Position numbers and translations under genes: made by a program. Below are positions 16,302 through 24,777 of a stretch of DNA of 36,873 bases, in pieces. How positions within the stretch are numbered: the first letter of the stretch is position 1; each line of letters starts with the position of its first letter. The stretch is from RBG-16-66-20 sp964564865 (lineage in GTDB: Bacteria > Pseudomonadota > Gammaproteobacteria > Burkholderiales > SG8-39): NCBI GenBank assembly GCA_964564865.1, contig CAZMDA010000034.1:1-36873 (forward strand), in the 5' to 3' direction. A model generated the notes under the pieces. That model made no database searches, was not told the DNA's origin, and worked only from the letters and a program-made list of their open reading frames with translations.

Positions 16302-17872
16302 CAGAACATCCGCGGCCCGGCCGGCCCGGACTTCTTCGCCGCCGCCGCGGGTTCCCCCGCGCCCAGGATCACCTCGTCGCCTTCCTTGAGCGGTCCCGGC
16401 ATCAGTTCAGTGCTGGTGCCGTCGGTGAGTCCGGTGCGCACCTCGACGGCCTTCGGCTGGCGCTTCTCGTCCAGCACCCAGACGCGGCCGGGCGCCGCCG
16501 CGCCCCCGGTCCTCGCCCCGCCCATCTCCGCCAGCAGGCGCTCGTAGGCGGGCTTTTGCGCGTCGGTCAGGACCTCCATCACCCGCGCGCGGGACTCCGA
16601 GCGCAGCCGCTCGCCGAGTTTCTTGCGGTCGCCGTCCTTGGACATGTCGCGCAGCTGCACCATCTTCTGCCGGATGTCGTCGAAGATCTGCTCCAGCTTC
16701 GCCTTCTGCGATTCGTCCGGCTTCAGCTCGGCGAACACGCGCTCGCGGAACTGCTGCGCGGCGCCGGCCGCGCCGGGCTGCACTGCCGCCGCCGCGGGCT
16801 TGGCATCCGCCGTCCCCGCGGCTGTCCCGGACGGGCGGAAGCGCAGCGCCGCGTTCGCCACCTTGAGCGCCTGGTCGCGGCTGTCCACCACCACGCGCAC
16901 GTTCGCCGTCATGCCCGGCAGCAGGGACTGGTCCGGGTTGGCGGCCGAGATCACCACGGTGTAGCTGATCACGTTCTGCACGTTCACCGGCGACTTGCGG
17001 ATCTGCATGATCTGGCCGCTGAAGTTGCGCCGCGGGAACGCGTCCACGGTGAAGTTTGCCGGCTGGCCGACGCGCAGGCGGCCGACGTCGGCCTCGTCGA
17101 TCGCCGCCTCCACCTGCATGTCGCGCAGGTCGCGGGCGATGGTGAACAGCACCGGCGCCTGCAGGCTGGCGGCCACGGTCTGGCCGGCGTCGACGTTCCT
17201 CAGGATCACCGTGCCGTCCACCGGGGCGCGGATGATGGTGCGCTCCAGGTCCACTTGCGCCTGCTTGAGCAGCGACTCGCGCTGCTTGACCGCGGCCTCG
17301 GCGCTGCCCACCTGGGACTCGGCCACCTTGATCTGCGCCTCGACCGCGCGCTGCTGCTCGCGCGTGGCGTCGTGCAGCGTCCTCGCCTTGTCCAGCTCGG
17401 CGGGGGAGATGAAGTTCTTCTCCACCAGGGTCTTCTTGCGGTTCATGTCGCGCTCGGCATCCGCCAGGTTGACCTTGACCCGGGAGAGCTCGGCGCGCTG
17501 CGCCGCCAGGTTGGACTGCGCCACGCCCACCGCGCTCCTGGCCGCGTCGACGTCGGCGCGCGTCTGGTTGACGCGCAGCTCGAAGCTCTGCGGGTCGATG
17601 CGCGCGATGACCTGGTCCTTCTTCACCTGCGTGTTGAAGTCGGCCAGGATCTCCAGGATCTGGCCTGAGATCTGCGAGCCCACCTGCACCGTGGTGACCG
17701 CGTTCAGCGTGCCGCTCGCCACCACCACCGCCTGGATCGGGCCGCGCTCAACCTTGCCCAGGCGGTACTTGGTCTCGGCGGTGGCGCCGCGGCTGTCGTA
17801 CCAGTACCAGCCGCCGCCCGCGGCGGCGGCCAGTGCGAGGACGGCAATGAGTTTTCCGGCGCTGAATCTCAT
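16301..17872 (-). CDS. MacA-like periplasmic adaptor (RND/HlyD family) with a C-terminal LTxxQ-type insert
   Basis: A 523-residue membrane-fusion protein. An N-terminal anchor or signal segment (residues about 8-25) is followed by a lipoyl/barrel region starting QVGSQISGQI, a long coiled-coil hairpin (about 95-210), then beta-barrel segments. The family usually has about 370-400 residues. The extra length is mainly a segment at about 370-455: a helical, charged stretch (QQFRERVFAELKPDE, later EVLTDAQKPAYERLL) containing an LTxxQ-like motif as in Spy/CpxP. It ends with a short C-terminal barrel piece. It is expected to link the inner-membrane ATPase/permease to a TolC-like channel. It starts 72 bases downstream of moaC. 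Confidence 0.9.
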
Positions 17873-17897
17873 GGGATGGCGCGGCGATCATAGCAGC

Positions 17898-17914
17898 CCG
17901 GCGCGAGGCGCCGG
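17898..17914 (-). other. Perfect 7-bp hairpin between moaC and the adaptor gene
   Basis: CCGGCGC and GCGCCGG separated by GAG form a strong small hairpin in the 72-base gap. No T run follows on the minus strand, so it is not a classical terminator. It may reduce read-through from moaC or protect an mRNA end. A TATGAT-like -10 element (minus strand) lies just after it, but I see no matching -35. Confidence 0.3.
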
Positions 17915-17944
17915 AGCGCGGACCGTAACAAGATGTTTCCCGTC

Positions 17945-18463
17945 CTAGCGCGACTGGCGGGGGCGCCGCGCGTCCTTGCGGACGTAGGTGCCGGAGGCGC
18001 CGCCGCGCTTTTCCTCGACCCGCAACTCGCCCACCACCATGCCGCGGTCCGTGGCCTTAACCATGTCGTAGACGGTAAGCAGGCCGACGGCGGCAGCGGT
18101 GAGCGCCTCCATCTCGACCCCGGTGCGGCCGCGGCATTCCACCGTGGCGAACAGCGTGACTGTGCTGGCGGACGCGTCAAGGTCGAACTCGACGCCGACC
18201 TTCGTCAGCGGGATCGGATGCGCGAGCGGCACCAGGTCCGCCGCGCGCTTGGCGGCCTGGATCGCGGCCACGCGCGCCACGCCGAGCACGTCGCCCTTCG
18301 CGGCGCCGCCCTCGGCGACCATGCGGAAGGTGGCCGGGCGCATCGAAATGCGGCCCGAGGCGATGGCGACGCGATGGGTCTCGGCCTTGGCGCCCACGTC
18401 CACCATGCGCGCCCGGCCGACGCGGTCGAAGTGAGTCAGCTGGGCGGAGAGCTTGCGCGGCAC
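17945..18463 (-). CDS. moaC: Cyclic pyranopterin monophosphate synthase (molybdenum cofactor biosynthesis)
   Basis: A 172-residue protein from GTG 18463 with GGGAGG seven bases upstream. LTHFDRVGRARMVDVGAK is the standard MoaC opening. LAHPIPL, GVEMEALTA and YDMVKATDRGM carry the His, Glu/Met and Lys residues of the active site. MoaC forms cyclic pyranopterin monophosphate from the MoaA product. The C-terminal tail (RKDARRPRQSR) is slightly longer and basic. The gene is divergent from the protease gene, with 47 bases between starts, so both promoters must be compact or overlapping. Confidence 0.95.
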   Translation of the reverse strand: MPRKLSAQLTHFDRVGRARMVDVGAKAETHRVAIASGRISMRPATFRMVAEGGAAKGDVLGVARVAAIQAAKRAADLVPLAHPIPLTKVGVEFDLDASASTVTLFATVECRGRTGVEMEALTAAAVGLLTVYDMVKATDRGMVVGELRVEEKRGGASGTYVRKDARRPRQSR

Positions 18464-18510
18464 TGCGGCCTCCCGGAGGAACCAAAGAGGGCGAACGGTA
18501 TCATAGGAAG

Positions 18511-19983
18511 ATGCGCCGTTCCGCCGTGTCCCTCGCGCTTGCCGCGGCCCTCGCCTTCGCGCCGGCGGGACCGCCGCCGGCGCTGGCGCAGCTGCTGCCG
18601 GACCTGGGCGACGCCTCGTCGGCGGACCTGCCGCCGCAACTGGAGCGGCGCATCGGCGAGAGCATCGCGCGCGACATCCGCCAGCGCGAGCCGTCCTACA
18701 TGGACGACCCGGAAGTCGCCGATTACCTCGGCGCGATCGGTGCGCGCCTGCTGTCGGTGGCCTCCGGCGCGCGCTTCGACTTCGAGTTCTTCGTCATCCG
18801 CGACGCCTCCATCAACGCCTTCGCGCTCCCGGGCGGCTACATCGGCGTGCACACCGGCCTGATCACGGCCTCCGACAGCGAGTCGGAGGTGGCCTCGGTC
18901 CTCGCCCACGAGATCGCGCACGTCACGCAGCGGCACATCGCGCGCATGCTCGGCGTGCAGAAGCAGGCGCAGTTGCCGATGCTGGTGGCGATGGCCGCCG
19001 CGGTGCTGCTGGGGGGGTCGCGCCCGGACCTTGCCAGCGGCGTGGCCGCGGCCGCCCAGGCCGGCGCGGTGCAGTCGCAGCTGGGTTACTCGCGCGACTT
19101 CGAGCGCGAGGCCGACCGCATCGGCTTCCAGACGCTCAGCGCGGCGGGGTTCGACGTGCGCGCGATGCCGACCTTCTTCGAGAAGATGCAGCGCTACACC
19201 CGCATCATGGACGATGGCCGCGTGCCCGGGTACCTGCGCAGCCACCCGGTCACCACCGAGCGCATCGCCGACAGCCAGGGGCGCGCCGCGGGCGAGCCCT
19301 ACCGCCAGCACCGCGACAGCCTGGAATACCACCTGGTGCGCGCCAAGCTGCGCGCGGAGGGCGGCGATGCGAAGGACGGGGCGGCCCATTTCGAGGCCCA
19401 GTTGCGCGACGGCCGCTTTGCCAGCGAGCCGGCGACGCGCTACGGGCTGGCGCTGGCGCTGCTGCGCGCCGGCGATGCCGCCGGCGCCGAGGCGCAGGTC
19501 GCGCGCCTGCGCGCCGCCGGCGTCGCCAGCGCGATGGTCGAGACGCTGGCGGCGCGCGTGCGCCTCGCGCGCAAGGATCCGGAAGGGGCGCTGGCGGTGC
19601 TCAAGGCGGCGCGCGAGCGCTATCCGAACCGCCGTCCGGTGCTCTACGCCCATGTGCAGGTGCTGCAGGACCTCGGGCGCCACGCCGAGGCGCAGGCGGC
19701 GCTGGCCGAGCCGCTGCGCCTGTATCCGCGCGATCCGAAGCTGCACGAGGCGCGCGCCAAGTCGTACGCCGCGCAGGGCAAGCGCCTGCTGCAGCACCAG
19801 GCCCAGGCGGAACTCTACGTCCTGCAGGGCAGCCTGCCCGCGGCCATCGAGCAGCTGCAGCTGGCCCAGGCCGCCGGGGACGGCAATTTCTACGACCTGT
19901 CGGTGGTCGACGCGCGCCTGAAGGCGCTGCGCGCCCAGCATGCCGAGGAACTCAAGGAAGCGCGCAGGTCGGGCGCCCCATAG
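18511..19983 (+). CDS. Periplasmic M48 metalloprotease with TPR domain, BepA/YfgC-like
   Basis: A 490-residue protein. A Sec signal peptide (residues 1-27, ending ALAQ) precedes an M48 domain with HEIAH at 133-137, the third zinc ligand in EREAD (Glu200), and SHPVTTERIAD, matching the His-switch segment of BepA. The C-terminal half (about 265-480) is TPR-like. BepA-type enzymes assist assembly or removal of outer-membrane proteins such as LptD. AGGAAG lies immediately upstream of ATG 18511. It is convergent with the ChrB-type gene, with 15 bases between stops and no visible hairpin. Confidence 0.92.
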   Translation: MRRSAVSLALAAALAFAPAGPPPALAQLLPDLGDASSADLPPQLERRIGESIARDIRQREPSYMDDPEVADYLGAIGARLLSVASGARFDFEFFVIRDASINAFALPGGYIGVHTGLITASDSESEVASVLAHEIAHVTQRHIARMLGVQKQAQLPMLVAMAAAVLLGGSRPDLASGVAAAAQAGAVQSQLGYSRDFEREADRIGFQTLSAAGFDVRAMPTFFEKMQRYTRIMDDGRVPGYLRSHPVTTERIADSQGRAAGEPYRQHRDSLEYHLVRAKLRAEGGDAKDGAAHFEAQLRDGRFASEPATRYGLALALLRAGDAAGAEAQVARLRAAGVASAMVETLAARVRLARKDPEGALAVLKAARERYPNRRPVLYAHVQVLQDLGRHAEAQAALAEPLRLYPRDPKLHEARAKSYAAQGKRLLQHQAQAELYVLQGSLPAAIEQLQLAQAAGDGNFYDLSVVDARLKALRAQHAEELKEARRSGAP

Positions 19984-19998
19984 CGACCCGCCGCCCGG

Positions 19999-20973
19999 CT
20001 AGCGCTTGGCGTCGTAGTAGGCTTCGTAGAGCAGGTCGAAGGTCTTCTCGGCTTCCGCCAGGAGCTCGTCGTTCGACGACGAGCGGCGCTGGGCGCCCTG
20101 CAGCAGCGTCTGCACCCCCGCGGCTTCCGGCACCGGCGCGTCCCGGATCTCCAGGTAGCGGACGATGGCGCCGATCTTGGCGAGCGCGGCGTTCTTCGCC
20201 AGCCCGAAGTGGAGCAGCATTTCCTCGAAGGTGACGCGGGTCTCGCTGTTGCCGAAGCGCGCGCCATCAAACGCGAAACCCACCGCTTCGGCGGGGCAGG
20301 GCTGGGTCTTGTCCAGCCACAGCACGGCGCCCTCGGGATCGATGAAACGGCGCACCAGCCAGGCGCAGGCGAGGCGGTCCGCCCAGGGCGGGTGGCGCGT
20401 GGCCCAGGTCCGGCGCAGCATGGATTCGCCGGCGCCGCCCTGGCCCGGCGCGGGCGAACCCTGGGCCTGCGTCGGGAACATCAGGCGCCGGACCTGCGCC
20501 TCGGCCTGGGCCAGCGCCGCCGAGGCGCGCTCGTGCGCTTCGCTGGGGAAGAAATCCAGCGCGGCGATGGCCTCGAATTCCCGCCGCTGCTTGTGCAGGA
20601 CGCGCGACAGGGCGCTCGGATCCGCCATGCCGTAGCCGACCTTGAGGCTCTCGATGACCTTGACCAGCTCGCCGTAGCGCGCCGAGCGGTCGAACAGGAC
20701 CTGCAGCGACTGTTGCTGCGCGTCGCTCAGGGCCGACACCTGCAGCACATGGGCGCTGCCGCCGTTCTTGGCGATGTACTCCGACAGGTGCTCCAGGCCC
20801 TGGCGCGACGCGTCGCCCTCCGGCAGCAGGTACACGCCCTCGCGGATCATGGCGGCGCCGAGCGAATCCAGCGTGCGCACGATGCGCATGCGCGCCGCGG
20901 GATCCTCGGTGGGCAGGCTGGCCACCAGCGAGAGCCAGCGGAGATCGGAAGGGGAGGAGGCGGGTTTGCTCAT
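19999..20973 (-). CDS. ChrB-type protein (chromate resistance protein family)
   Basis: A 324-residue protein with two recognisable parts. The N-terminal region (about 10-170, with RTLDSLGAAMIREGVYLLPE) resembles the ChrB N-terminal domain. The C-terminal region (about 185-320) contains WATRHPPWADRLACAWLVRRFIDP and VTFEEMLLHFGL segments, the conserved core of ChrB. ChrB is a chromate-responsive regulator or helper in other bacteria. No chrA transporter is adjacent, so a role in chromate resistance is not supported by context here. The gene is divergent from the next + strand gene, with 77 bases between. Confidence 0.85.
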   Translation of the reverse strand: MSKPASSPSDLRWLSLVASLPTEDPAARMRIVRTLDSLGAAMIREGVYLLPEGDASRQGLEHLSEYIAKNGGSAHVLQVSALSDAQQQSLQVLFDRSARYGELVKVIESLKVGYGMADPSALSRVLHKQRREFEAIAALDFFPSEAHERASAALAQAEAQVRRLMFPTQAQGSPAPGQGGAGESMLRRTWATRHPPWADRLACAWLVRRFIDPEGAVLWLDKTQPCPAEAVGFAFDGARFGNSETRVTFEEMLLHFGLAKNAALAKIGAIVRYLEIRDAPVPEAAGVQTLLQGAQRRSSSNDELLAEAEKTFDLLYEAYYDAKR

Positions 20974-20990
20974 CGCGCGATTGCCGGCTG

Positions 20991-21020
20991 GAATTGTAAC
21001 GGTCCTCCGGTAACATTCTG
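20991..21020. promoter_or_regulatory. Imperfect inverted repeat in a divergent promoter region
   Basis: GAATTGTAACGG and CCGGTAACATTCTG face each other across a few bases between the divergently transcribed ChrB-type gene and the secreted-protein gene. The right arm CGGTAACATTCTG differs by one base from the right arm of the 24-bp palindrome at 34023-34046 plus its next base (CGGTTACATTCTG). A shared DNA-binding regulator is possible; the evidence is sequence likeness only. Confidence 0.3.
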
Positions 21021-21050
21021 AAACACCTCGGGGCGCTGTTTTGATGCCTA

Positions 21051-21422
21051 ATGCAAGGCGTGAGAAATGCCATCCTCGCAGTGCTCATCCTGGCGAGCGC
21101 CGCGCTCGCGGCCGAGCCTGCGCTCGCGCACGGCAGCCGCGGGCGCGTCCAGCTGGGCATCCAGTTCGGGGCGCCGTTCTACGGCCCGCCGTTCTATCAC
21201 CCGTTCCATCCGTTCGGCCCCTACTACCACCCTTACTATCCGCCGCCGGTCTACGTGGTCCCGGCGCCGCAGCCCCAGGTCTGGATCGAGCGCGAGAGCG
21301 CCGGGCCGGCCGTTCCGGTGCCGGGCTACTGGTACTACTGTCCCGAGTCCCGCGCCTACTACCCCAGCGTGGGCGCCTGTCCGGGCGGATGGCAGCGCGT
21401 TCCGCCGCAGCCGCCGGGCTGA
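21051..21422 (+). CDS. Secreted Tyr/Pro-rich protein of unknown function
   Basis: A 123-residue protein. The signal peptide is residues 1-26 (hydrophobic AILAVLILASAALA, ending PALAH). The mature part is rich in Pro, Tyr, His and Phe (for example PFYHPFHPFGPYYHPYYPPP) and ends with a WYYCPES...YYPSVGACPGGW segment holding two Cys. This pattern is common in small envelope proteins of betaproteobacteria, but no function is established to my knowledge. ATG 21051 gives a complete signal peptide. It is followed 23 bases later by a lipoprotein gene and probably shares its transcript. Confidence 0.75.
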   Translation: MQGVRNAILAVLILASAALAAEPALAHGSRGRVQLGIQFGAPFYGPPFYHPFHPFGPYYHPYYPPPVYVVPAPQPQVWIERESAGPAVPVPGYWYYCPESRAYYPSVGACPGGWQRVPPQPPG

Positions 21423-21445
21423 CCCACCTTCCAGCGAGGCATGCG

Positions 21446-21949
21446 TTGAAACTCCGGATTGCAGCTTCCATTGCGGCGGGCCTGATGGCCGGCTGCGCCG
21501 TCGTGCCGCCCAGCGGCCCCAGCGTGATGGTGCTCCCCGGCAGCACCAAGACCTTCGAGCAGTTCAAGATCGACGACTTCGATTGCCGGCAATACGCCGC
21601 CAACCAGGCGGGCCTGAGCGCCGAGCAGGCCTCGAGCGACAGCGGCGTGAAGAGCGCGGCCGTCGGCACGGCGGTGGGCGCGGTCGCGGGGGCGATGATC
21701 GGGGGCAGGGACGGTGCCGCCGTGGGCGCCGGCACTGGATTGATCGTCGGCTCGACTTCGGGCGCGGGGGCCGCGGGACAGTCGGCGCGCAGCCTGCAGC
21801 AGCGCTACGACATCGGTTACCAGCAATGCATGTACGCCAAGGGCCATCGCGTGCCGGTGGCCGGGCGCTTCGAGGAACCGTCGCGCGCGCAGCACTACGC
21901 GGTGCCGCCCCCGCCGCCGGGCTCGCCGCCCCCGCCCCCGCCGCGCTAG
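21446..21949 (+). CDS. Glycine-zipper lipoprotein
   Basis: A 167-residue protein. A TTG start is proposed at 21446, after a GCGAGG ribosome site, because it directly begins the lipoprotein signal (LKLRIAASIAAGLMAGC) with lipobox LMAGC. In-frame starts further upstream would overlap the preceding gene in another frame. The mature protein has a glycine-zipper segment (AVGTAVGAVAGAMIGG and AAVGAGTGLIVG), Cys residues in DDFDCRQ and YQQCMY, and a proline-rich tail. It is probably anchored in the outer membrane. Its stop overlaps the stop of the convergent thrH (CTAG). Confidence 0.75.
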   Translation: MKLRIAASIAAGLMAGCAVVPPSGPSVMVLPGSTKTFEQFKIDDFDCRQYAANQAGLSAEQASSDSGVKSAAVGTAVGAVAGAMIGGRDGAAVGAGTGLIVGSTSGAGAAGQSARSLQQRYDIGYQQCMYAKGHRVPVAGRFEEPSRAQHYAVPPPPPGSPPPPPPR

Positions 21950-22560
21950 TCGCCGGGCCCGGCGCCGACGGCGCGGATCGCCGCGCCGAGCGCGGCGTAG
22001 TCGCGCGTCACCGGGAACTGCGGGAACTGCCTGGCGATGCTCTCCGGCGGGCAGAAGAAGATGCCCGCATGCGCGGCGCCCAGCATCGAGGTGTCGTTGA
22101 ACGAATCGCCTGCAGCGATGACATGGAAGTTGAGCCTGCGGAACGCCTCGACCGCATGGCGTTTCTGGTCCGGCATGCGCAGCCGGTAGCCGGCGACGAA
22201 GCCCTGGTCGTCGGTTTCCAGCCGGTGGCAGAAGACGGTGGGCTGGCCGAGCTGCTTCATCAGCGGCGCGGCGAATTCATAGAAGGTGTCCGACAGGATC
22301 ACCACCTGGCACTGGGCGCGCAGCGCGTCCAGGAACTCCTTCGCGCCCGGCAGCGGGCCCATGGTGGCGATCACCGCCTGCAGGTCGGCGAGCCGGAGCC
22401 GGTGCCGGGCAAGGATCGCGAGCCGGCCCTGCATCAGCCTGTCGTAGTCCGGCTCGTCGCGCGTGGTGCGCGCCAGCGCCGCGATGCCGGTGCGTTTCGA
22501 GACCTCGATCCAGATCTCCGGGACGAGGACCCCTTCGAGGTCGAGGCAGACGAGGTTCAT
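21946..22560 (-). CDS. thrH: Bifunctional phosphoserine phosphatase / homoserine phosphotransferase
   Basis: A 204-residue HAD-family enzyme. CLDLEGVLVPEIW (5-17) holds the nucleophile Asp7 and Glu9. VVILSDTFYEF is motif II, and AAGDSFNDTSML is the metal-binding motif IV. The sequence follows the Pseudomonas ThrH pattern along its length. ThrH removes phosphate from phosphoserine and can pass it to homoserine, joining serine and threonine synthesis. The gene is convergent with the lipoprotein gene, and its upstream side faces the low-GC island. Confidence 0.93.
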   Translation of the reverse strand: MNLVCLDLEGVLVPEIWIEVSKRTGIAALARTTRDEPDYDRLMQGRLAILARHRLRLADLQAVIATMGPLPGAKEFLDALRAQCQVVILSDTFYEFAAPLMKQLGQPTVFCHRLETDDQGFVAGYRLRMPDQKRHAVEAFRRLNFHVIAAGDSFNDTSMLGAAHAGIFFCPPESIARQFPQFPVTRDYAALGAAIRAVGAGPGD

Positions 22561-22846
22561 GGATCAGAATTCTACCGGCCGTTTGAACTCTCCAAACTTG
22601 AGAATGAAACTGAGAACGAAAGTGGCCTCTAAGCGCCCCTGTACCTGTTGCAAGAGCGCGCTTGCGGGACGGCGAACACCGTGCGCAGCCGGCAAGGGGC
22701 GAGGTCAGCGCGATCGCGAACATGTGTGGGAGCCACCCCGCCCTCGATTCAAAGCCCCGCAGTCGGTAAAAGCCTACGCCCAGCTCCTTATTCTGGATAG
22801 TATGGCCCGGGAGTCGTACGCCACATAAGATATAACCGAGCGCCGC
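22561..22846. other. Intergenic region at the left edge of the low-GC island
   Basis: This is 286 bases between the divergent starts of thrH and the LysR gene. It contains the compositional change from host-like to AT-richer DNA: AT-rich patches at about 22568-22625 and 22785-22845 flank a GC-rich middle. No tRNA, direct repeat, integrase fragment or terminator was recognised. The last 60 bases are the likely promoter and possible autoregulatory region of the LysR gene, but no clear T-N11-A box stands out. Confidence 0.5.
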
Positions 22847-23779
22847 ATGAACCTAAACAAGCTGGATCTGAATCTTCTCGTCGTATTCGACACGGTTTAT
22901 CGAACTCGGAATATCACGCGGGCAGGCTCAGAATTGCATCTCACGCAGTCCGCAGTAAGCAACGCGCTCAACCGACTGCGAGAGATTCTCGGCGATCGGC
23001 TGTTCACGCGCAGTCCGCAGGGCATGATTCCCACTCAAGTGGCGCAGCGGCTTGCCCAGCCGGTGAGGGAGATTCTCACTCGCGTGCAGCTTGCCCTGGA
23101 CCGGGCGCGACCCTTCGACCCCTCGACGGCCAGACACCATTTCAGGGTCTACTTGAGCGATGTTGCACAATTGGTATTTCTACCCAGGCTGCTGGCGGGA
23201 ATTGGGATCGAGGCGCCAGGTGTTTCGCTGGAGACGATCGCGACGAGTCCGAACGAAGGCTCGCTACTGATGGAGAGCGGTGACATTGATCTCGCTGTCG
23301 GCCACTTCGAAAGCTTTGGCCGGAGCATTCTTCGAGAGGTGCTCTTTGTCGAGCGTTATGTTTGCGTGGTTCGGCGCAATCATCCTCACGTCCACAAGCG
23401 CCTTACCTTGACCCAATTCTTGTCCTGTCCACATCTCGTATATCGCCCTACCGCGGGCAGCCATGCTTTCTTCGAGGACACCGTCGACCAGATGTTCCAG
23501 AGCCTCGGACAAGTTCGAACTGTCGCATTGCGAGCCAGCCACGGGCTCGGGCTAGCGTCAATCATCAAGCATACGGATCTGCTGGCATCGCTCCCGAGCC
23601 GACTGGCAGCTGAGTTTGTGCGCGCAGAGCAGCTACGCTCCCTGCCGCTTCCTTTTGAGTCGCCGCCTTTTGAGATCAGTCAGTTTTGGCATCAACGAGC
23701 GCAGACGGACGGCGCCAACATGTGGCTGCGAGGACTGATCTCGAGAATGTTCAGGGGTGCCACGAGGCGGACCAGGTAG
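22847..23779 (+). CDS. LysR-family transcriptional regulator
   Basis: A 310-residue protein. The N-terminal winged helix-turn-helix (LDLNLLVVFDTVYRTRNIT, then LHLTQSAVSNALNRLRE and RLFTRSPQGMIPT) is of the NodD/LinR/NahR-like subgroup. The effector-binding domain occupies about 90-305. Such regulators often control aromatic degradation and respond to a pathway substrate or intermediate. Unusually for LysR regulators, it is co-directional with the operon it presumably controls, separated by 188 bases from the hydratase gene. Base composition is clearly lower in GC than the preceding genes, matching the island downstream. Confidence 0.93.
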   Translation: MNLNKLDLNLLVVFDTVYRTRNITRAGSELHLTQSAVSNALNRLREILGDRLFTRSPQGMIPTQVAQRLAQPVREILTRVQLALDRARPFDPSTARHHFRVYLSDVAQLVFLPRLLAGIGIEAPGVSLETIATSPNEGSLLMESGDIDLAVGHFESFGRSILREVLFVERYVCVVRRNHPHVHKRLTLTQFLSCPHLVYRPTAGSHAFFEDTVDQMFQSLGQVRTVALRASHGLGLASIIKHTDLLASLPSRLAAEFVRAEQLRSLPLPFESPPFEISQFWHQRAQTDGANMWLRGLISRMFRGATRRTR

Positions 23780-23967
23780 TAACCCGCTGCGAGAGATATT
23801 TACGGGGAAAATGTCGGAGATTCAAGAAATACATTGGACTGCCGTCCTTGGCGCGCCTGAGAATGCTCGCGCACAAACGGGGGAGGCAAAGTGTCCAACT
23901 GCTCTATTCGCTGGTGCATTGGAGTTGCAACGAAAGTAAGGCGACTTCGTGCGCCTTGTGAGGGCAC

Positions 23968-24774
23968 GTGAGCGGCAACGATTCGAAGCGGTTGCTATCG
24001 GAATCCGACCGACGCATCGCCGCTGATTCCCTGCTTCTTGCGGAGAAGGAAAGGAGGCCTGTTCGGCAGCTTTCATCGACTTGGCCCGGCATGACGATGG
24101 ACGACGCGTACGCCATCCAGGAGTTGGTCAATCAAGCCAAGGTGGCGGCAGGCGCACGGCCCATCGGCAACAAAATCGGCTTAACGTCTAAGGCCATGCA
24201 GCAGTCGTCTCAGATCGATGAGCCGGACTTTGGCGTGCTACACGACTACATGGTTGTCGAGGATGGCAGCGCCGTTCCGTTCGAACGGTTCATCGTTCCC
24301 CGCATCGAACTTGAGCTTGTCTTTGTGCTCGGCAAGCCGTTGCACGGCCCTGGCATTGGCCTGGTCGACGTCATGCGTGCCACAGAGTATGTCGTTCCAG
24401 CGATCGAGATCATTGACGCTCGCGTGCAGAATCCGCGCAAGATTGTCGACACCGTTGCTGACAATGGCGCCGCCGCCGGGCTTGTGCTGGGAGGCCGTCC
24501 TGTGTCGCCGATGGACATCGATCTTCGCTGGGTGGGCGGGCTGCTGTATCGGAACGCCGATATCGAGGAGACTGGAGTTTCGGCCGGGGTATTGGGTCAT
24601 CCGGCCATGGGCATTGCTTGGCTCGCCAATAAAGTCGGCCGATTCGGCGCCTCACTTGACGCGGGCAAAGTTATGTTGTCAGGTTCATTCGTCCGGCCGG
24701 TCTGGGCAAGGAAGGGAGATACGCTGCGCGCGGACTTCGGCCCACTTGGAAGCCTTTCCGTGCATTTTGTCTAG
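23968..24774 (+). CDS. FAH-family 2-oxo-alkenoate hydratase (HpcG/MhpD-like)
   Basis: A 268-residue protein from GTG 23968. The pattern of 2-oxohept-4-ene-1,7-dioate hydratase (HpcG) is visible throughout: NKIGLTSKAMQQSSQIDEPD, FIVPRIELELVFVLGKPL with metal-binding acidic residues, ATEYVVPAIEIIDAR, and IEETGVSAGVLGHPAMGIAW. The pathway context (MhpB-like dioxygenase plus hydrolase) asks for a hydratase of 2-hydroxypenta-2,4-dienoate type, so the exact substrate is open. The family includes both hydratases and 4-oxalocrotonate decarboxylases. It is the first structural gene of the island, followed 3 bases later by the ABC ATPase. Confidence 0.86.
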   Translation: MSGNDSKRLLSESDRRIAADSLLLAEKERRPVRQLSSTWPGMTMDDAYAIQELVNQAKVAAGARPIGNKIGLTSKAMQQSSQIDEPDFGVLHDYMVVEDGSAVPFERFIVPRIELELVFVLGKPLHGPGIGLVDVMRATEYVVPAIEIIDARVQNPRKIVDTVADNGAAAGLVLGGRPVSPMDIDLRWVGGLLYRNADIEETGVSAGVLGHPAMGIAWLANKVGRFGASLDAGKVMLSGSFVRPVWARKGDTLRADFGPLGSLSVHFV

Positions 24775-24777
24775 GCG

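Noticed and set aside
22561..22846. Attachment site or tRNA at the island's left edge
   Set aside because: No tRNA structure was recognised and no sequence here was seen repeated near 32.5 kb.
23810..23939. Possible 42-residue protein between the LysR and hydratase genes
   Set aside because: It has an ATG after GGGGA, but spacing is poor and the peptide shows no motif; a decayed fragment or chance frame is as likely.
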